Notes: generated by a model from the letters alone, not told the origin. A stretch of 44,459 nt of DNA from Bacteroidales bacterium (GCA_016936215.1 JAFGPL010000204.1:1-44459), one strand, 5' to 3'. Numbered from the stretch's first letter, positions 25,524 through 35,752 are shown. Numbers and translations: made by a program.

Positions 25524-28500
25524 ATGAAACTTCCAAAATATGCCATTGAAAATTACCAGTTTACCCTTATGGTATTCCTGCTGCTGATTATTGCAGGTTT
25601 AACTTCGTATTTTACCATGCCGCGCACCGAAAACCCCACCATATATATTCCCGGCGGTTCGGTAATTGTAATTTATCCGGGGGCCAATCCCTCCGATCTT
25701 GAAGAGTTGGTCGCTATTCCTATTGAAGAAGCCATTAACGAGTTGGAGGATATCGAAAAAATAGAAACTACTATCAGCGATGGTCTTGTAAATGTGGCCG
25801 TGGAATTTGATTATGCCACAAATGCAAAAGAAAAATACAATGAAGTGGTTGACAAAGTAAATGATGTAAAAAACAAACTTCCACAGGAGATTTATAGTAT
25901 TGAAACGATGCGCTGGACAAGCGGAGATGTGAATATTATTCAACTGGCGCTGGTTGCTGATTCTGTAGGGTATTACGAACTGGAAGAAGCTGCCGGCCGG
26001 TTGAAAAAAGACATCGAAAAAATACCGGGAATCAAGCGGGCAGAAACATTTGCCTTTCCTGAACAGGAAATCAGGGTATCTCTTGACCTTGAAAAAATGA
26101 TACAGATGAATATTTCTGTAAACCAGGTAGCAAGTGCCATCATGAGCTACAACGCTAACATACCCGGAGGTTCGCTGGATATCGGGGGAAGAAATTTCTC
26201 TGTAAAAACAAGCGGTTCATACAGCGACCTTGAAGAAATAAAAAACACAGTTACAGGCTCATACCAGGGCCAACTGATATACCTGAAAAATATTGCCGTT
26301 GTAGAATTTGCTTATGAAGACCAGGACTACCTGGCCAGGTATAAAGGTAACAGGGCCGTATTTGTGGCTGCAGGTCAAAAAGATAATGTGAATATTTTTA
26401 AAATTATGGAGGAGCTGCATCCGCTGATCGAATCACATAGAAACAATCTGGCCCCCGACATAAAGCTCATTACGGTTTTCGATCAGAGTAAATTTGTAGA
26501 TACCCGCATTAATGGGTTTTTAAAAAACCTCATCCAGGGGATTATTCTGGTTGGTGCACTGATATTGCTAGCACTGGGGTTTAAATCTGCCCTGATAGTT
26601 ATTCTTGCCATACCGTTTTCCTTTATTACAGGCATAGCATTTGTAGACTATGCTGGTTTTGGTTTACAGCAAATATCCATTGCAGGGTTGGTGGTGGCTT
26701 TGGGCCTGCTGGTTGATAATTCCATAGTTGTTTTGGAAAACATTAACAGGTTCCTTAAAAACGGTCACCCTCCGAAAGAGGCAGCCTACCTTGCCACGAG
26801 GCAAATAGGGTGGCCTGTGGTAAGTTCCACACTTACTACTGTATTTGCTTTCATACCGGTGATGATGATGAAAAACGAAGCAGGGGAATTCATCAAGAGC
26901 CTTCCGGTAACAATTACTGCTACTTTAATAATGTCGCTGCTCATATCGCTCACAATATCTCCGCTTATTGCTTCATTTTTATTAAAAAAAGCAGAAAAAG
27001 AAAGATTCGGTTTTTCAGGTTTTCTGAACCGTTTTATTGAAGGTCCCTACCGTCGCACATTGAACAGGGTATTAAAGTTCAAAATCACAACACTATTGCT
27101 TTCTTTTGCAATATTGGCAGTTTCGGTGATAGTCTTTATTCTTTTCGTTGGTGAGAGCTTTTTCCCGAAGGCTGAGCTGCCACAATTAATGATAAGAATT
27201 GAAATGCCCGAAGGCACAAGCCTGGGCAAAACAGATCAAGCCGCCCGTTATGTAGAATCAGTGCTTGACACCATTCCCCTGGTGGCACATTATGCCACGA
27301 ACGTAGGCCATGGCAATCCCCGCATTTATTACAACATGTTTCCCAAATATTATAATAAGAGCTTTGCCGAGATATATGTACAGTTAAAGAAATACAATCT
27401 AAAAGAATTTGACCGGCTGGTAAGCGGCTTACGCAGCCACTTTGTATCTTTTACAGGTGGTTCTGTTAATATCAAAGAGTTTGAGCAGGGTTCCCCTGTC
27501 GCCGCACCTGTAATTATTGATATTAAAGGGGAAGAAACACGAACGTTGCAAAAAATATCTGAAGACATTGAAAAAATCATGTACAGGACAAAGGGAATGA
27601 TCAATATTGAAAACCTTTTAAACCGGAGCAAATCAGACCTGCATATTGTTGTCAATAAAGACAAAGCTGCTTATTTTGGGGTAACGTTGGCAGAAATTGA
27701 TAAAACCATCAGAACATGTATAAATGGCATTGAAGTGTCGAAATACCGCGACACGAAGGGAAAGGAGTATGGTATTGTTTTGCGATTGCCTGTTGTAGGT
27801 AAAACCAGCATCCGAGATTTTGATAAAATTTACGTTCAATCCATGACGGGCAGGTTCATCCCGCTAAAACAAATTGCCTCGGTAGAATTTAAGGAAGCCC
27901 CGGGTATCCTTATAAGAAAAGACCTTAAAAAGACCGCCACCCTCATGGCTGATATTGAAAAAGGTTATATGCTTGACGATGTGCTGGATCCTGTAATTAA
28001 AGAGTTAAACAAATATCATTTTCCAAAAGGCTATTCTTACGCATTGGCAGGGGAACTTGAAAACAGACAGGAATCATTTGGCGGGATGTTCAGGGCCATC
28101 ATCATTGCAATAGTGGCGATATTTGCAGTGCTGGTGCTTCAGTTCAGGTCTTTCGTACAACCGTTTATCATGTTCGTTACCATTCCTCTTGCTTTTATCG
28201 GGGCAATCTGGGCATGGTTCATTACCGGGAATACATTTTCGTTTACAGCCTTTATAGGATTGATAAGCCTGGTAGGGATTGTAATCAACAATGCCATCAT
28301 CCTGGTAGACTATACCAATATACTTATAAAAGAAGGCATACCGCTGGCAGAAGCCATCAGGATGTCTGCCGAAACAAGGTTTACCCCCATCATACTTACC
28401 ACACTTACCACCATAGGAGGTTTACTGCCGCTGACATTGGGAGGCGGTACCCTTTGGGCGCCGATGGGTTGGGGGATTATCGGGGGACTGATTACCTCAA

Positions 28501-28589
28501 CTTTTCTTACATTGCTTGTAGTACCTGTTTTATATTACCTGATTACCAGGACACATGAGAGAATTGTTAAAAATAAAAACCTGCTCTGA
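25524..28589 (+). CDS. RND-family efflux pump, HAE1/AcrB-like
   Basis: Proton-driven inner-membrane pump of 1021 aa with the duplicated RND plan: 12 transmembrane helices and two large periplasmic loops. TM1 is near residues 12-30. The TM4 proton-relay segment reads VVALGLLVDNSIVVLENI, with a single Asp followed by Asn where AcrB has Asp-Asp. TM10 reads LVGIVINNAIILVDYTN. Family stretches such as YPGANPSDLEELVAIPIEEAINELEDI and the end ...LTTIGGLLPLTLGGGTLWAPMGWGIIGGL are clear. Amphiphilic drugs or bile-type compounds are plausible substrates; metal export (CusA) is less likely because no Met cluster is evident. Confidence 0.96.
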   Translation: MKLPKYAIENYQFTLMVFLLLIIAGLTSYFTMPRTENPTIYIPGGSVIVIYPGANPSDLEELVAIPIEEAINELEDIEKIETTISDGLVNVAVEFDYATNAKEKYNEVVDKVNDVKNKLPQEIYSIETMRWTSGDVNIIQLALVADSVGYYELEEAAGRLKKDIEKIPGIKRAETFAFPEQEIRVSLDLEKMIQMNISVNQVASAIMSYNANIPGGSLDIGGRNFSVKTSGSYSDLEEIKNTVTGSYQGQLIYLKNIAVVEFAYEDQDYLARYKGNRAVFVAAGQKDNVNIFKIMEELHPLIESHRNNLAPDIKLITVFDQSKFVDTRINGFLKNLIQGIILVGALILLALGFKSALIVILAIPFSFITGIAFVDYAGFGLQQISIAGLVVALGLLVDNSIVVLENINRFLKNGHPPKEAAYLATRQIGWPVVSSTLTTVFAFIPVMMMKNEAGEFIKSLPVTITATLIMSLLISLTISPLIASFLLKKAEKERFGFSGFLNRFIEGPYRRTLNRVLKFKITTLLLSFAILAVSVIVFILFVGESFFPKAELPQLMIRIEMPEGTSLGKTDQAARYVESVLDTIPLVAHYATNVGHGNPRIYYNMFPKYYNKSFAEIYVQLKKYNLKEFDRLVSGLRSHFVSFTGGSVNIKEFEQGSPVAAPVIIDIKGEETRTLQKISEDIEKIMYRTKGMINIENLLNRSKSDLHIVVNKDKAAYFGVTLAEIDKTIRTCINGIEVSKYRDTKGKEYGIVLRLPVVGKTSIRDFDKIYVQSMTGRFIPLKQIASVEFKEAPGILIRKDLKKTATLMADIEKGYMLDDVLDPVIKELNKYHFPKGYSYALAGELENRQESFGGMFRAIIIAIVAIFAVLVLQFRSFVQPFIMFVTIPLAFIGAIWAWFITGNTFSFTAFIGLISLVGIVINNAIILVDYTNILIKEGIPLAEAIRMSAETRFTPIILTTLTTIGGLLPLTLGGGTLWAPMGWGIIGGLITSTFLTLLVVPVLYYLITRTHERIVKNKNLL

Positions 28590-30698
28590 TTATTCTGTGC
28601 CTTCATTACAATCCCAATCTAAGCGAATAATTTCAAAATCGTCGAAATAGCAGGTACCGGTACCGTTATACCATATATACAAAAGTACCTCATTGCCCTG
28701 AAAACTTTGCGGAAGCCTCAGGCTGAAAGAGATTTTTTCCCACCCGTTACAAGTTTCAACCACAGTTCCGGAAGCTTTATAAATATTTTCACATTGGGCA
28801 TCAAGTACAATATACCCTTTTTTATCGCTTGATTTTCTCCATGCACTTGCCTTTATAACATCTTTACAACCTGCTTTGATCTTTATGTCGAGGGCAAAGG
28901 GCATATCACCGGTAAGCTTTGCAGACATTTTTCCGTTAAATGCATCAATGTTTGTAAGCATCTGCGGCTTACTGAAATTACATTTACCATCAACAGATAA
29001 AACACTGATCCCGTCATTGCTGATTATTTCACAGTTGCATTTTATGGTGTCATTCCTGAGATTCATTCTTTTGGTAACAGAAGTATCGCTTACAATTTTA
29101 AATAATTGCCCAAATGAACCCTCGGTACCAAAAACTTTTTTATAACTGAAAACAAGCCCACTGTTTGACAATACATTCAATTCGTGTCTTAAAAATGGTG
29201 AAAGTGTATCTTGTTCTGATCTTGAGAAAAGGAAAACTGTGGGGTGCATGGAAAGGATTTCAGACAGGGAATAGACATTCTGCCAGTCAAAGAAAAGATC
29301 ATCATAAGGCGAAAAAAAATAAACAGAGGGATAAATATTTCGTAATAACTCCCTGTAATCTCCTTCCCGACGGTGACTGTACTGCAACCCGAAACTGATA
29401 CCTCCCTCTTCAAATGCAGTGCTGCCCGAATGAACAACCATTATTCCGGGATTGTTCCCTGCAATTGCTCTTATTTCGTTAACAGAATTTCTGAAATTAT
29501 TCCTTCTGATTAAACTTTCATCAAGTTTTAAAACAAGAAAAACAATAAGGAATAATCCGGTAAAAAAAGGTAAAATAACCGGGCAGGTTCGATTGCATTT
29601 GAATTTACAGTTGATAATTTTTTTTAAAAAAATATCGACAAATAATAGGACAGGCAATAGAGCGAATCCATGAAAAAATCCCATGTAATAAGGTTTATAA
29701 TGCTTGCTAAACATGAGTAGGCCAATACCAACGGCTACACTTATTGCATTCATGGCCCTGCGGTGTTCAGGTTCAATTTTTTTCCATTGTTGTTTAAAAA
29801 GCCGCAATGACTGAAAAACGAGTAACACAATTATAGCAAGGATTAAGACCGGATTTTCAGTAATTATTGTCTGAATATTATCACTCATGAACTGCGGGTC
29901 AACAATACCTGTGTCACCATCTCCGTAAAGCCTGGTATGAAAAAAGATCAGTTTAAACCATTCCAGAAATTCTGGAAAATCGTTGTATATAGGAATTAAA
30001 AAAAAACCAAGTGATAGGATAAACACAAGAAGGAATTTCAACTTTTGTTTAAATCCTTTGAGGATCAAAAAAATAAATAAAAATACCGGGAAGAAAATAA
30101 TCTTGGTTGAGATTCCAAAGGCTGCAGCAATACCAAGTGCGATCAACTGGCTTAGCGAGAATTCAGTTTTTTTGTTGAAAAAGTGGATCGCAGCCTGAAG
30201 CATAATGATTTGTGTTGCCAATATAACAAAAGGCTCGCACATAATAAATATGCCGTAACTGAAGCCAAAAACTGATGCAAAAGAGGTAAGCTGAAGAAAA
30301 AGTGATACATCATACCGACCTGTATTTTTAAATAGTGTCAGGCCTGTAAGATAAAATACTGTGGCATTAATAAATCCAATAGCAATCGCGGCTATATTAA
30401 GATAATATTCAGGATTTAGGAGCACACTGCGGGCAAGAGGTTCTTCAGGCCTGAAAATATGGCCGAGATGGATAACTGCAGCTATAAAAGCCTGCATGGT
30501 TGTACCGGGAAAGCCTGCGATTCCGGTGCCCGGTGTTCCTTCTGCAAGGCTCAGCCCGTTGAGCAGAAAGGCATATATCGGGTCAAAATCGGATATAAAA
30601 AAAAATCCGGTATTTAGTTTCATAAATAATTGTGAGACAAAATAAAGAAATGGAAATAACAAAAATAACAGATAGTGGCCGGATTTGATTTTATACAT
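28590..30698 (-). CDS. Polytopic membrane protein, GT-C glycosyltransferase-like, with C-terminal beta domain
   Basis: 702 aa; not assignable to a named family. About 10-12 transmembrane helices fill residues 8-400. The first extracytoplasmic loop holds acidic SDFDPIY, the place where GT-C enzymes keep their catalytic Asp, and a later loop reads FFHTRLYGDGDTG. Residues about 410-560 form a soluble region (NPGIMVVHSGSTAFEEGG). The last 110 residues look like a carbohydrate-binding beta sandwich, as judged from AWRKSSDKKGYIVLDAQ and GWEKISFSLRLPQSFQGNEVLLYIWYNGTGTCYFDDFEI. A role in adding sugars to surface glycans is inference. The gene abuts the RND gene tail to tail with no gap. Confidence 0.75.
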   Translation of the reverse strand: MYKIKSGHYLLFLLFPFLYFVSQLFMKLNTGFFFISDFDPIYAFLLNGLSLAEGTPGTGIAGFPGTTMQAFIAAVIHLGHIFRPEEPLARSVLLNPEYYLNIAAIAIGFINATVFYLTGLTLFKNTGRYDVSLFLQLTSFASVFGFSYGIFIMCEPFVILATQIIMLQAAIHFFNKKTEFSLSQLIALGIAAAFGISTKIIFFPVFLFIFLILKGFKQKLKFLLVFILSLGFFLIPIYNDFPEFLEWFKLIFFHTRLYGDGDTGIVDPQFMSDNIQTIITENPVLILAIIVLLVFQSLRLFKQQWKKIEPEHRRAMNAISVAVGIGLLMFSKHYKPYYMGFFHGFALLPVLLFVDIFLKKIINCKFKCNRTCPVILPFFTGLFLIVFLVLKLDESLIRRNNFRNSVNEIRAIAGNNPGIMVVHSGSTAFEEGGISFGLQYSHRREGDYRELLRNIYPSVYFFSPYDDLFFDWQNVYSLSEILSMHPTVFLFSRSEQDTLSPFLRHELNVLSNSGLVFSYKKVFGTEGSFGQLFKIVSDTSVTKRMNLRNDTIKCNCEIISNDGISVLSVDGKCNFSKPQMLTNIDAFNGKMSAKLTGDMPFALDIKIKAGCKDVIKASAWRKSSDKKGYIVLDAQCENIYKASGTVVETCNGWEKISFSLRLPQSFQGNEVLLYIWYNGTGTCYFDDFEIIRLDWDCNEGTE

Positions 30699-30786
30699 TG
30701 CTTTTCAGGTGTTCGGTTAACAGATCTTAAAAATACAAATATCCTTTTTGAATGAAAAACCTGTTTCAATTGCAATAAAGGTAATT

Positions 30787-32535
30787 TTATCGCGATCCGC
30801 TTTTCTTGTGTCTTAATATGCCTTTCGGCAGCTTTACATCAGGGAACTCGACATGAAAATCTGTCCAGTACCGGTCAACGGTTGATTTCACCTCACGGTG
30901 CAGTATAAGCAACCCAAAGAGGTTGGGTATGGTCATAAGCGCAATTGTAATATATGAAAGTGACCAAACAACCGTGGTATCTGCGATCGAAGCAAGAAAA
31001 AATCCTGCTACATAGATCAACCTGTAGGGCAGGATGAATTTTGTCCCCCAAAGAAATGTAACTGCCCGGTCGCCATAATACGACCAGGATATGGCAGTTG
31101 AAAAGGCAAATAGCAGTAATCCGATGGCTACAATATACTGTCCGAAATTGCCGAAAAAGCTTCTTTTAAAAGCCTCTGCCGTGAGCGGGGCGCTATGTAT
31201 CAATGAACTGCCTTCAAAAAAATATTCGGTGGTCTCGGAGGGTATTTTGCCTTGATGGACAGGTATTTTTCCGGAAAATAAGTTTCCTTGCTTATCAAAC
31301 ACCCGCACCCCTTCAGCCAGTGAACGGGCATGTATTACGGTAACTTCATTCTGAATCATCCCGTTTTCAACCGATAAAGCCCCGTCAAAGCCTTGCAATG
31401 GTTCCTTACCATTCAGGTGCAGTAAAAGTTTCTTTTGGTCAGTTTCAACCTTATCTTCATATATGTCTGTCAATATTTCCAGGTCGGTATACTGAAAACG
31501 GTTTTGTATCTTTTCTGTCCACACCCCCGAGGTAAGCAAGGTAAGCCCAGTAAGCGAACAAATAATTATGGTGTCGACAAAAGGCTCGAGAATGGCCACC
31601 AGTCCTTCCGATACATGCTCGTGTGCCTTGGCCGAAGCATGTGCAATGGGGGCTGAGCCCTGGCCGGCTTCGTTGGAGAACAAACCCCTGTTCACCCCTC
31701 GTTTAAAGGCATAAATAAAACCTGCCCCGAGAAATCCCCCGGTGGCAGCCGATCCCTTAAAAACACTGGTAAAAACCGAGATGATGGCCGGAATAATTTG
31801 ATCATAATTATAAATAAGTACTGCTATGGCACCCAAAAAATAGAAAATGGCCATGGCAGGCACAAGTTTCGAGGTAACTTTTGCAATGCGCCTTATACCC
31901 CCTACTATCACAAGGGCCAGCAATACCGAAAGGATGATGCCGGTGATGTAATGTTTGATACCAAACGTAGCAAACATCGAGTTCGAGATGCTGTTAATCT
32001 GCGGCAGGCTTCCGGTGCCAAATGAAGACAGGATGGTGGCAAAAGAAAAGAATATCCCGAGCCAAAGCCCGGTTTTTATCATCTTTCCGTTACCAAGCCT
32101 GATATTCAAACGTTCGCGCATGTAATACATCGGACCCCCGGCCATAGTCCCGTCACCGGTTTTTTCACGGTATTTATGAGAAAGGGTAACTTCGACAAAT
32201 TTGGTGGTCATGCCCAGCATGGCTGTGACAAGCATCCAGAAAAGCGCGGCCGGGCCCCCGACATGAATGGCCAGGGCCACTCCGGCTATATTGCCCGTAC
32301 CGACAGTCCCTGACAGGGCTGTTGCCAAAGCCTGGAAATGTGAAGTATCGCCTTCGTCACCCTTTTTATCAAAAACACCTTTGACAACTTTTATGGCATG
32401 CTTAAAATAACGTACCTGAGGGAACCTGAGGTATATGGTAAAAAACAGGCCTGTCCCGAGCAGTAGGTAAACAAACCATTCAGATGAACCGAGGTACCTG
32501 TCAATGTAATTAAAGAACCCGTTAAGTGCATGCAT
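30787..32535 (-). CDS. Alanine/glycine:cation symporter (AGCS family) with inserted domain
   Basis: Sodium- or proton-coupled amino-acid importer. The AGCS hallmarks are [12 protein letters not shown] at 76-87, [11 protein letters not shown] at 133-143 and [17 protein letters not shown] at 284-300. The last helices come after [22 protein letters not shown] and include [14 protein letters not shown]. At 582 aa it is well above the usual 440-480. The surplus is a soluble-looking segment at about 341-447 between two membrane helices (contains [34 protein letters not shown]). A small cytoplasmic tail follows. A good promoter precedes the gene; it appears monocistronic. Confidence 0.93.
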   Translation of the reverse strand: MHALNGFFNYIDRYLGSSEWFVYLLLGTGLFFTIYLRFPQVRYFKHAIKVVKGVFDKKGDEGDTSHFQALATALSGTVGTGNIAGVALAIHVGGPAALFWMLVTAMLGMTTKFVEVTLSHKYREKTGDGTMAGGPMYYMRERLNIRLGNGKMIKTGLWLGIFFSFATILSSFGTGSLPQINSISNSMFATFGIKHYITGIILSVLLALVIVGGIRRIAKVTSKLVPAMAIFYFLGAIAVLIYNYDQIIPAIISVFTSVFKGSAATGGFLGAGFIYAFKRGVNRGLFSNEAGQGSAPIAHASAKAHEHVSEGLVAILEPFVDTIIICSLTGLTLLTSGVWTEKIQNRFQYTDLEILTDIYEDKVETDQKKLLLHLNGKEPLQGFDGALSVENGMIQNEVTVIHARSLAEGVRVFDKQGNLFSGKIPVHQGKIPSETTEYFFEGSSLIHSAPLTAEAFKRSFFGNFGQYIVAIGLLLFAFSTAISWSYYGDRAVTFLWGTKFILPYRLIYVAGFFLASIADTTVVWSLSYITIALMTIPNLFGLLILHREVKSTVDRYWTDFHVEFPDVKLPKGILRHKKSGSR

Positions 32536-32564
32536 GGTAAACGGTTTGTGAGATTATGTATCTG

Positions 32565-32595
32565 CAAATATAGCAGAACCACACAAACATGCAAA
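32565..32595 (-). promoter_or_regulatory. Promoter of the AGCS symporter gene
   Basis: On the minus strand TTTG, a 19-bp spacer and TATATTTG fit the Bacteroidetes consensus. The -7 element ends 29 bp before the ATG at 32535. Confidence 0.75.
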
Positions 32596-32631
32596 GGCTG
32601 GGGGGAAGATTGGCAAATGTGTATTATTAAA

Positions 32632-34218
32632 TTAATCCAGACTGAAAACAGAAATAGATTCTTTTTCTTTCAAATAAAGCCTGTTTTTGTCTAGCAAATG
32701 AACCCTCTGTATTTCAATGGGTGTTGTCTTTTGTTCTGTTGAATGATATTTAACTAAGCCATTATAATTGAGTTTATTCTTATAAAATGAAAATGTTTCT
32801 AACCATACAACATCCTCCTTTTCATATTTTACAATTCCAAATCTAACCATTGGCATAAAATTTACAACCTCGAATTTTTCATTAAATAAAATAAATCCAT
32901 TTGATGAAAAAACCAATAGATCTGTATCTGTCTGTTTTAATGAATCTAAATCACACCATACACCACTGAAACTATCATAATATTTAAGCTTGACTAAACT
33001 ATTTGATAAAAATCCATAAAAATCCCCCAATGTATCATTCAAGTTAAATATTTTTTGTTTAATGATTTCATCACAATGAAATTCAATTAGTTGGTTATTA
33101 AGCAATACGATCGTATTTTTGTCTTTTTCAATGAAATCTGTAATATATTTACTCTCATTGATTTTAATATGATTCTTAATTTGACCGTTATTTATATTAT
33201 ATGAAATGAAATATGGTTCACCAAATTTAGAGATTGAATGATTTCTTGAACATAATGCTTTATTACAAAATAATAATATTGAGTCTTTAATGTAAATTAG
33301 GTAAGAATTTCCAGCCATACGAGGCAATTTGGTACTCCAATTCTCAGTTCCTTTTTCTTTATTATATGAGACAAGTTTATTTTTATCCGAAATAATTAAA
33401 TTCTGATTGACAAACAACATGTTTGAATGTAAAGACCTTGAATAATCAAGAGGACCCGAAAAAGGAATAAATCCTGCGAGAACCCCAATCCCCGACATAA
33501 TAAGAGGGGGTGACAGAAGAAATGATATATCAATATGCAAATCGGTAGTATACATCTTAGATTTCCAAAGAAGGTTATAGTTATCATCAAAAGCATGAAT
33601 ACCATCAATATTTAAATATAGATTTGAATCATTTAGTGCATATCCTGAAAACGAGTATTCTGTTTCAATTCCTGTACTACCTATAATGCCAAAATTTTGC
33701 ATTTCATGTAAATGAACCTTCTTCCCTCCATAATATGGAAATGATATAAAAATATTCTTTTCAGGAATATGTAAAATTTTTAATGCAGAAGTGACTGATT
33801 TAGGAAGTCCGGTTTGGCTATCTAAAATGAAAAATTTTGATTCATAAATATTACCTTGATAAAACAAAACTGTATAATCATCAAGAAACATACATTCGTT
33901 GGCCACTGTCCTGTAATTCCATTTTATTGTATCATGAAGATAATCGTAACAAATAACTTCCTTATAACCATCAGAATTCTTATACTTGAGAAACACAATA
34001 ATATTGTTGTTAGAAGTGTCAATTCCGAAGTTTTTTACATTCCCGTTAAATGATAAATTTATTCCCTTTAAATTATCAGTTCCATACACCTTAATCATTA
34101 TTGTATCCCTGTAGACGATTACTTCATTTGCAGGTCTTAATAACGTGTTTTGAACCTGAGAGTAAACACTGTTATTTATAGTAAGAAGAAGTATCAAAAA
34201 GAATTTCAGACTTTTCAT
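32632..34218 (-). CDS. Secreted PQQ/WD-like beta-propeller protein, unknown function
   Basis: No named family recognised. A signal peptide (MKSLKFFLILLLTINNSVYSQ) precedes about 505 residues made of short repeated beta-sheet units, for example KNTIVLLNNQLIEFHCDE, TDLLVFSSNGFILFNEKFEVV and NLIISDKNKLVSYNKEKGTENWSTKLP. The last of these is very like a PQQ-type propeller blade (VSYNKEKGTENW). The protein is probably periplasmic or on the surface. The gene is distinctly richer in A/T, with many AAT/AAA/TTA codons, than its neighbours, which may mark acquisition or lineage-specific evolution. No partner gene is evident. Confidence 0.8.
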   Translation of the reverse strand: MKSLKFFLILLLTINNSVYSQVQNTLLRPANEVIVYRDTIMIKVYGTDNLKGINLSFNGNVKNFGIDTSNNNIIVFLKYKNSDGYKEVICYDYLHDTIKWNYRTVANECMFLDDYTVLFYQGNIYESKFFILDSQTGLPKSVTSALKILHIPEKNIFISFPYYGGKKVHLHEMQNFGIIGSTGIETEYSFSGYALNDSNLYLNIDGIHAFDDNYNLLWKSKMYTTDLHIDISFLLSPPLIMSGIGVLAGFIPFSGPLDYSRSLHSNMLFVNQNLIISDKNKLVSYNKEKGTENWSTKLPRMAGNSYLIYIKDSILLFCNKALCSRNHSISKFGEPYFISYNINNGQIKNHIKINESKYITDFIEKDKNTIVLLNNQLIEFHCDEIIKQKIFNLNDTLGDFYGFLSNSLVKLKYYDSFSGVWCDLDSLKQTDTDLLVFSSNGFILFNEKFEVVNFMPMVRFGIVKYEKEDVVWLETFSFYKNKLNYNGLVKYHSTEQKTTPIEIQRVHLLDKNRLYLKEKESISVFSLD

Positions 34219-34949
34219 TGCAAAATTGTTTAAATTAAAGCTATACCTGATTTAACCCTATTAGTTTAACTATTTCAAAAAACAACTGGATTAAACCATT
34301 ATTAATCAACAGCTAAAATTATAAAAAAAGAATTATGAATAAAAAATCTTTAAAAATTCATCTGTTGTAAATCTATAGAGATTTTTGAAGTTTTACCAGG
34401 TCCATACTATCGGCTCTCGTATGATATTACATTTCGATTGACCTGAAATCATTTTTTAACAATAACATCAACATTTTCTTAATAACAGCAAAAACTAATG
34501 AATCATTACATTGATAATTCTCACATTTTGCTGTTTTAATACATTCATCAATTAACAATTGACCGATAACATTGTTCTGGTTTGCTTTATTTACTGCTAA
34601 TAAAAACAATTCAAATCCATGAAATTTGCATCTCTTAATTGCCAGTACTCCGCAAAAAAGTACAATTATTTCCTAAACTTTATAATCAATTACCTATTCT
34701 TTATGATCCTTTGTCAATTTTTCAATTTTCTCTTTGTTAAATTTAAATAATGAATAGCTTAAATACCTGAATGAATCATCATCTGAAAGTCATTTTAACA
34801 ACGGACCTTTCAATTTATTAAACAATAACTCATTATCAAGAGGTTGTATGAATTGGGCCATTTATTTCTATTTTTTAGTCATTCGCTTAAACTGATAAAT
34901 TATGGCTCTCAGGTGGCTAAGAATCATAAATTCAATGAATAATCAAGAT
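34219..34949. other. Gene-poor AT-rich stretch
   Basis: About 730 bp without an intact gene, visibly the most A/T-rich part of the window. Apart from a broken reading frame on the minus strand at 34427-34861 (next entry) I see no RNA gene, clear terminator or repeat. Confidence 0.6.
34427..34861 (-). pseudogene. Probable decayed gene with three in-frame stops
   Basis: From the ATG at 34861 one frame runs to a TAA at 34427 with three internal stops. The first segment is MAQFIQPLDNELLFNKLKGP then LLK, followed by TGA; the frame goes on with LSDDDSFRYLSYSLFKFNKE and EKIEKLTKDHKE to a TAG. After another TAG it reads FHGFELFLLAVNKANQNN ... FAVIKKMLMLLLKNDF. The stretches are protein-like, with mixed charged and hydrophobic residues, and the TGA is one base from TGG (Trp). 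Together they suggest a protein of about 144 residues now disrupted. No parent family is recognised, and low complexity from AT-richness could mislead. Confidence 0.35.
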
Positions 34950-35660
34950 TTAAAACTCCCATTTCATTGCCAGTGTCGGTTGAAATTTCCAATCGGCAGG
35001 GCCGAAAGGGAAGTTTTTACTAATCTCGAGTTCGCTACCTATAAAAAGCTTTTTAGTCATCGCATACCATAACTGTGGCTCTGCCTGGAAAACCAGTTCT
35101 TTACCATCTTCAAGAATTTTGTCCTGCGACCAGAGGTCCATAAAACCTGTAAATACAAATTGGTTTTTGAGCAGCGGCTGAAACCAGGTTACGGTAAACT
35201 GAAAATCGGCAGACTGGGCTCCCCTTGGCCGTTTGTAAAGGAGCTGGGTACCTAAAACAACATTGCCGATTTTAACAGGGTACCCAAAACCTGCAAGCCA
35301 TGTGCTGTTGAGGTTAAAACCTGTAACGGCACTGTCGGCTTCCATTATCTGAACCCCGTCATTGTATTCGATATGGAGCGAAAGTTCCTCAAGCCCGCTG
35401 ATATTTTTTAGGCCGGGAATATAAAAATCACGAGCTATTTCCCAATATGCCATTGAAATACCGCGGGGCTTATCGGGAGAATTAAAATCAAAATCAATAA
35501 ACCAAAAAGTACTGCCAAGGCTGTCTGGCCTGAACATCTCGAGCGTTGAGGTAAAAAACTGACGTTCGCTGCTGAAATCATAATGCATCTGCAGGTTTTG
35601 TGACTTCACAGATAAACATGCAAATAGGACAATGACAAATAAGGTGTAAAATCGTTTCAT
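34950..35660 (-). CDS. DUF5020-family outer membrane protein, Tsx-like
   Basis: Secreted beta-barrel-type protein of 236 aa. A signal peptide (MKRFYTLFVIVLFACLSVKSQ) precedes the mature start QNLQMHYDFSSERQFFTSTLEMFRPDSLGSTFWFIDFDF, which is the recognisable opening of DUF5020 proteins of Bacteroidetes. These are related in plan to nucleoside-specific channel Tsx/OmpP-like barrels. Gly and aromatic-rich strands continue to the end ...WKFQPTLAMKWEF, with terminal Phe as expected for barrel insertion. It is divergent from the HAD nucleotidase gene, 92 bp away; a nucleoside link between the two is an attractive but unproved idea. Confidence 0.85.
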   Translation of the reverse strand: MKRFYTLFVIVLFACLSVKSQNLQMHYDFSSERQFFTSTLEMFRPDSLGSTFWFIDFDFNSPDKPRGISMAYWEIARDFYIPGLKNISGLEELSLHIEYNDGVQIMEADSAVTGFNLNSTWLAGFGYPVKIGNVVLGTQLLYKRPRGAQSADFQFTVTWFQPLLKNQFVFTGFMDLWSQDKILEDGKELVFQAEPQLWYAMTKKLFIGSELEISKNFPFGPADWKFQPTLAMKWEF

Positions 35661-35686
35661 CAGGTGGTTTTTTTATCTTTGTGGCG

Positions 35687-35694
35687 CAAAAGTA
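35687..35694 (-). promoter_or_regulatory. -7 element of the DUF5020 gene
   Basis: TACTTTTG on the minus strand fits TAnnTTTG, 26 bp upstream of the ATG. With its flank (TTACTTTTGCGC) it is identical to the hisS -7 region. No good -33 TTTG is at the right distance. Confidence 0.5.
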
Positions 35695-35752
35695 ACATAA
35701 GTTGGTTAATTATTAAAATAACCTATAAAACAGATATATACAATTATCTAAA

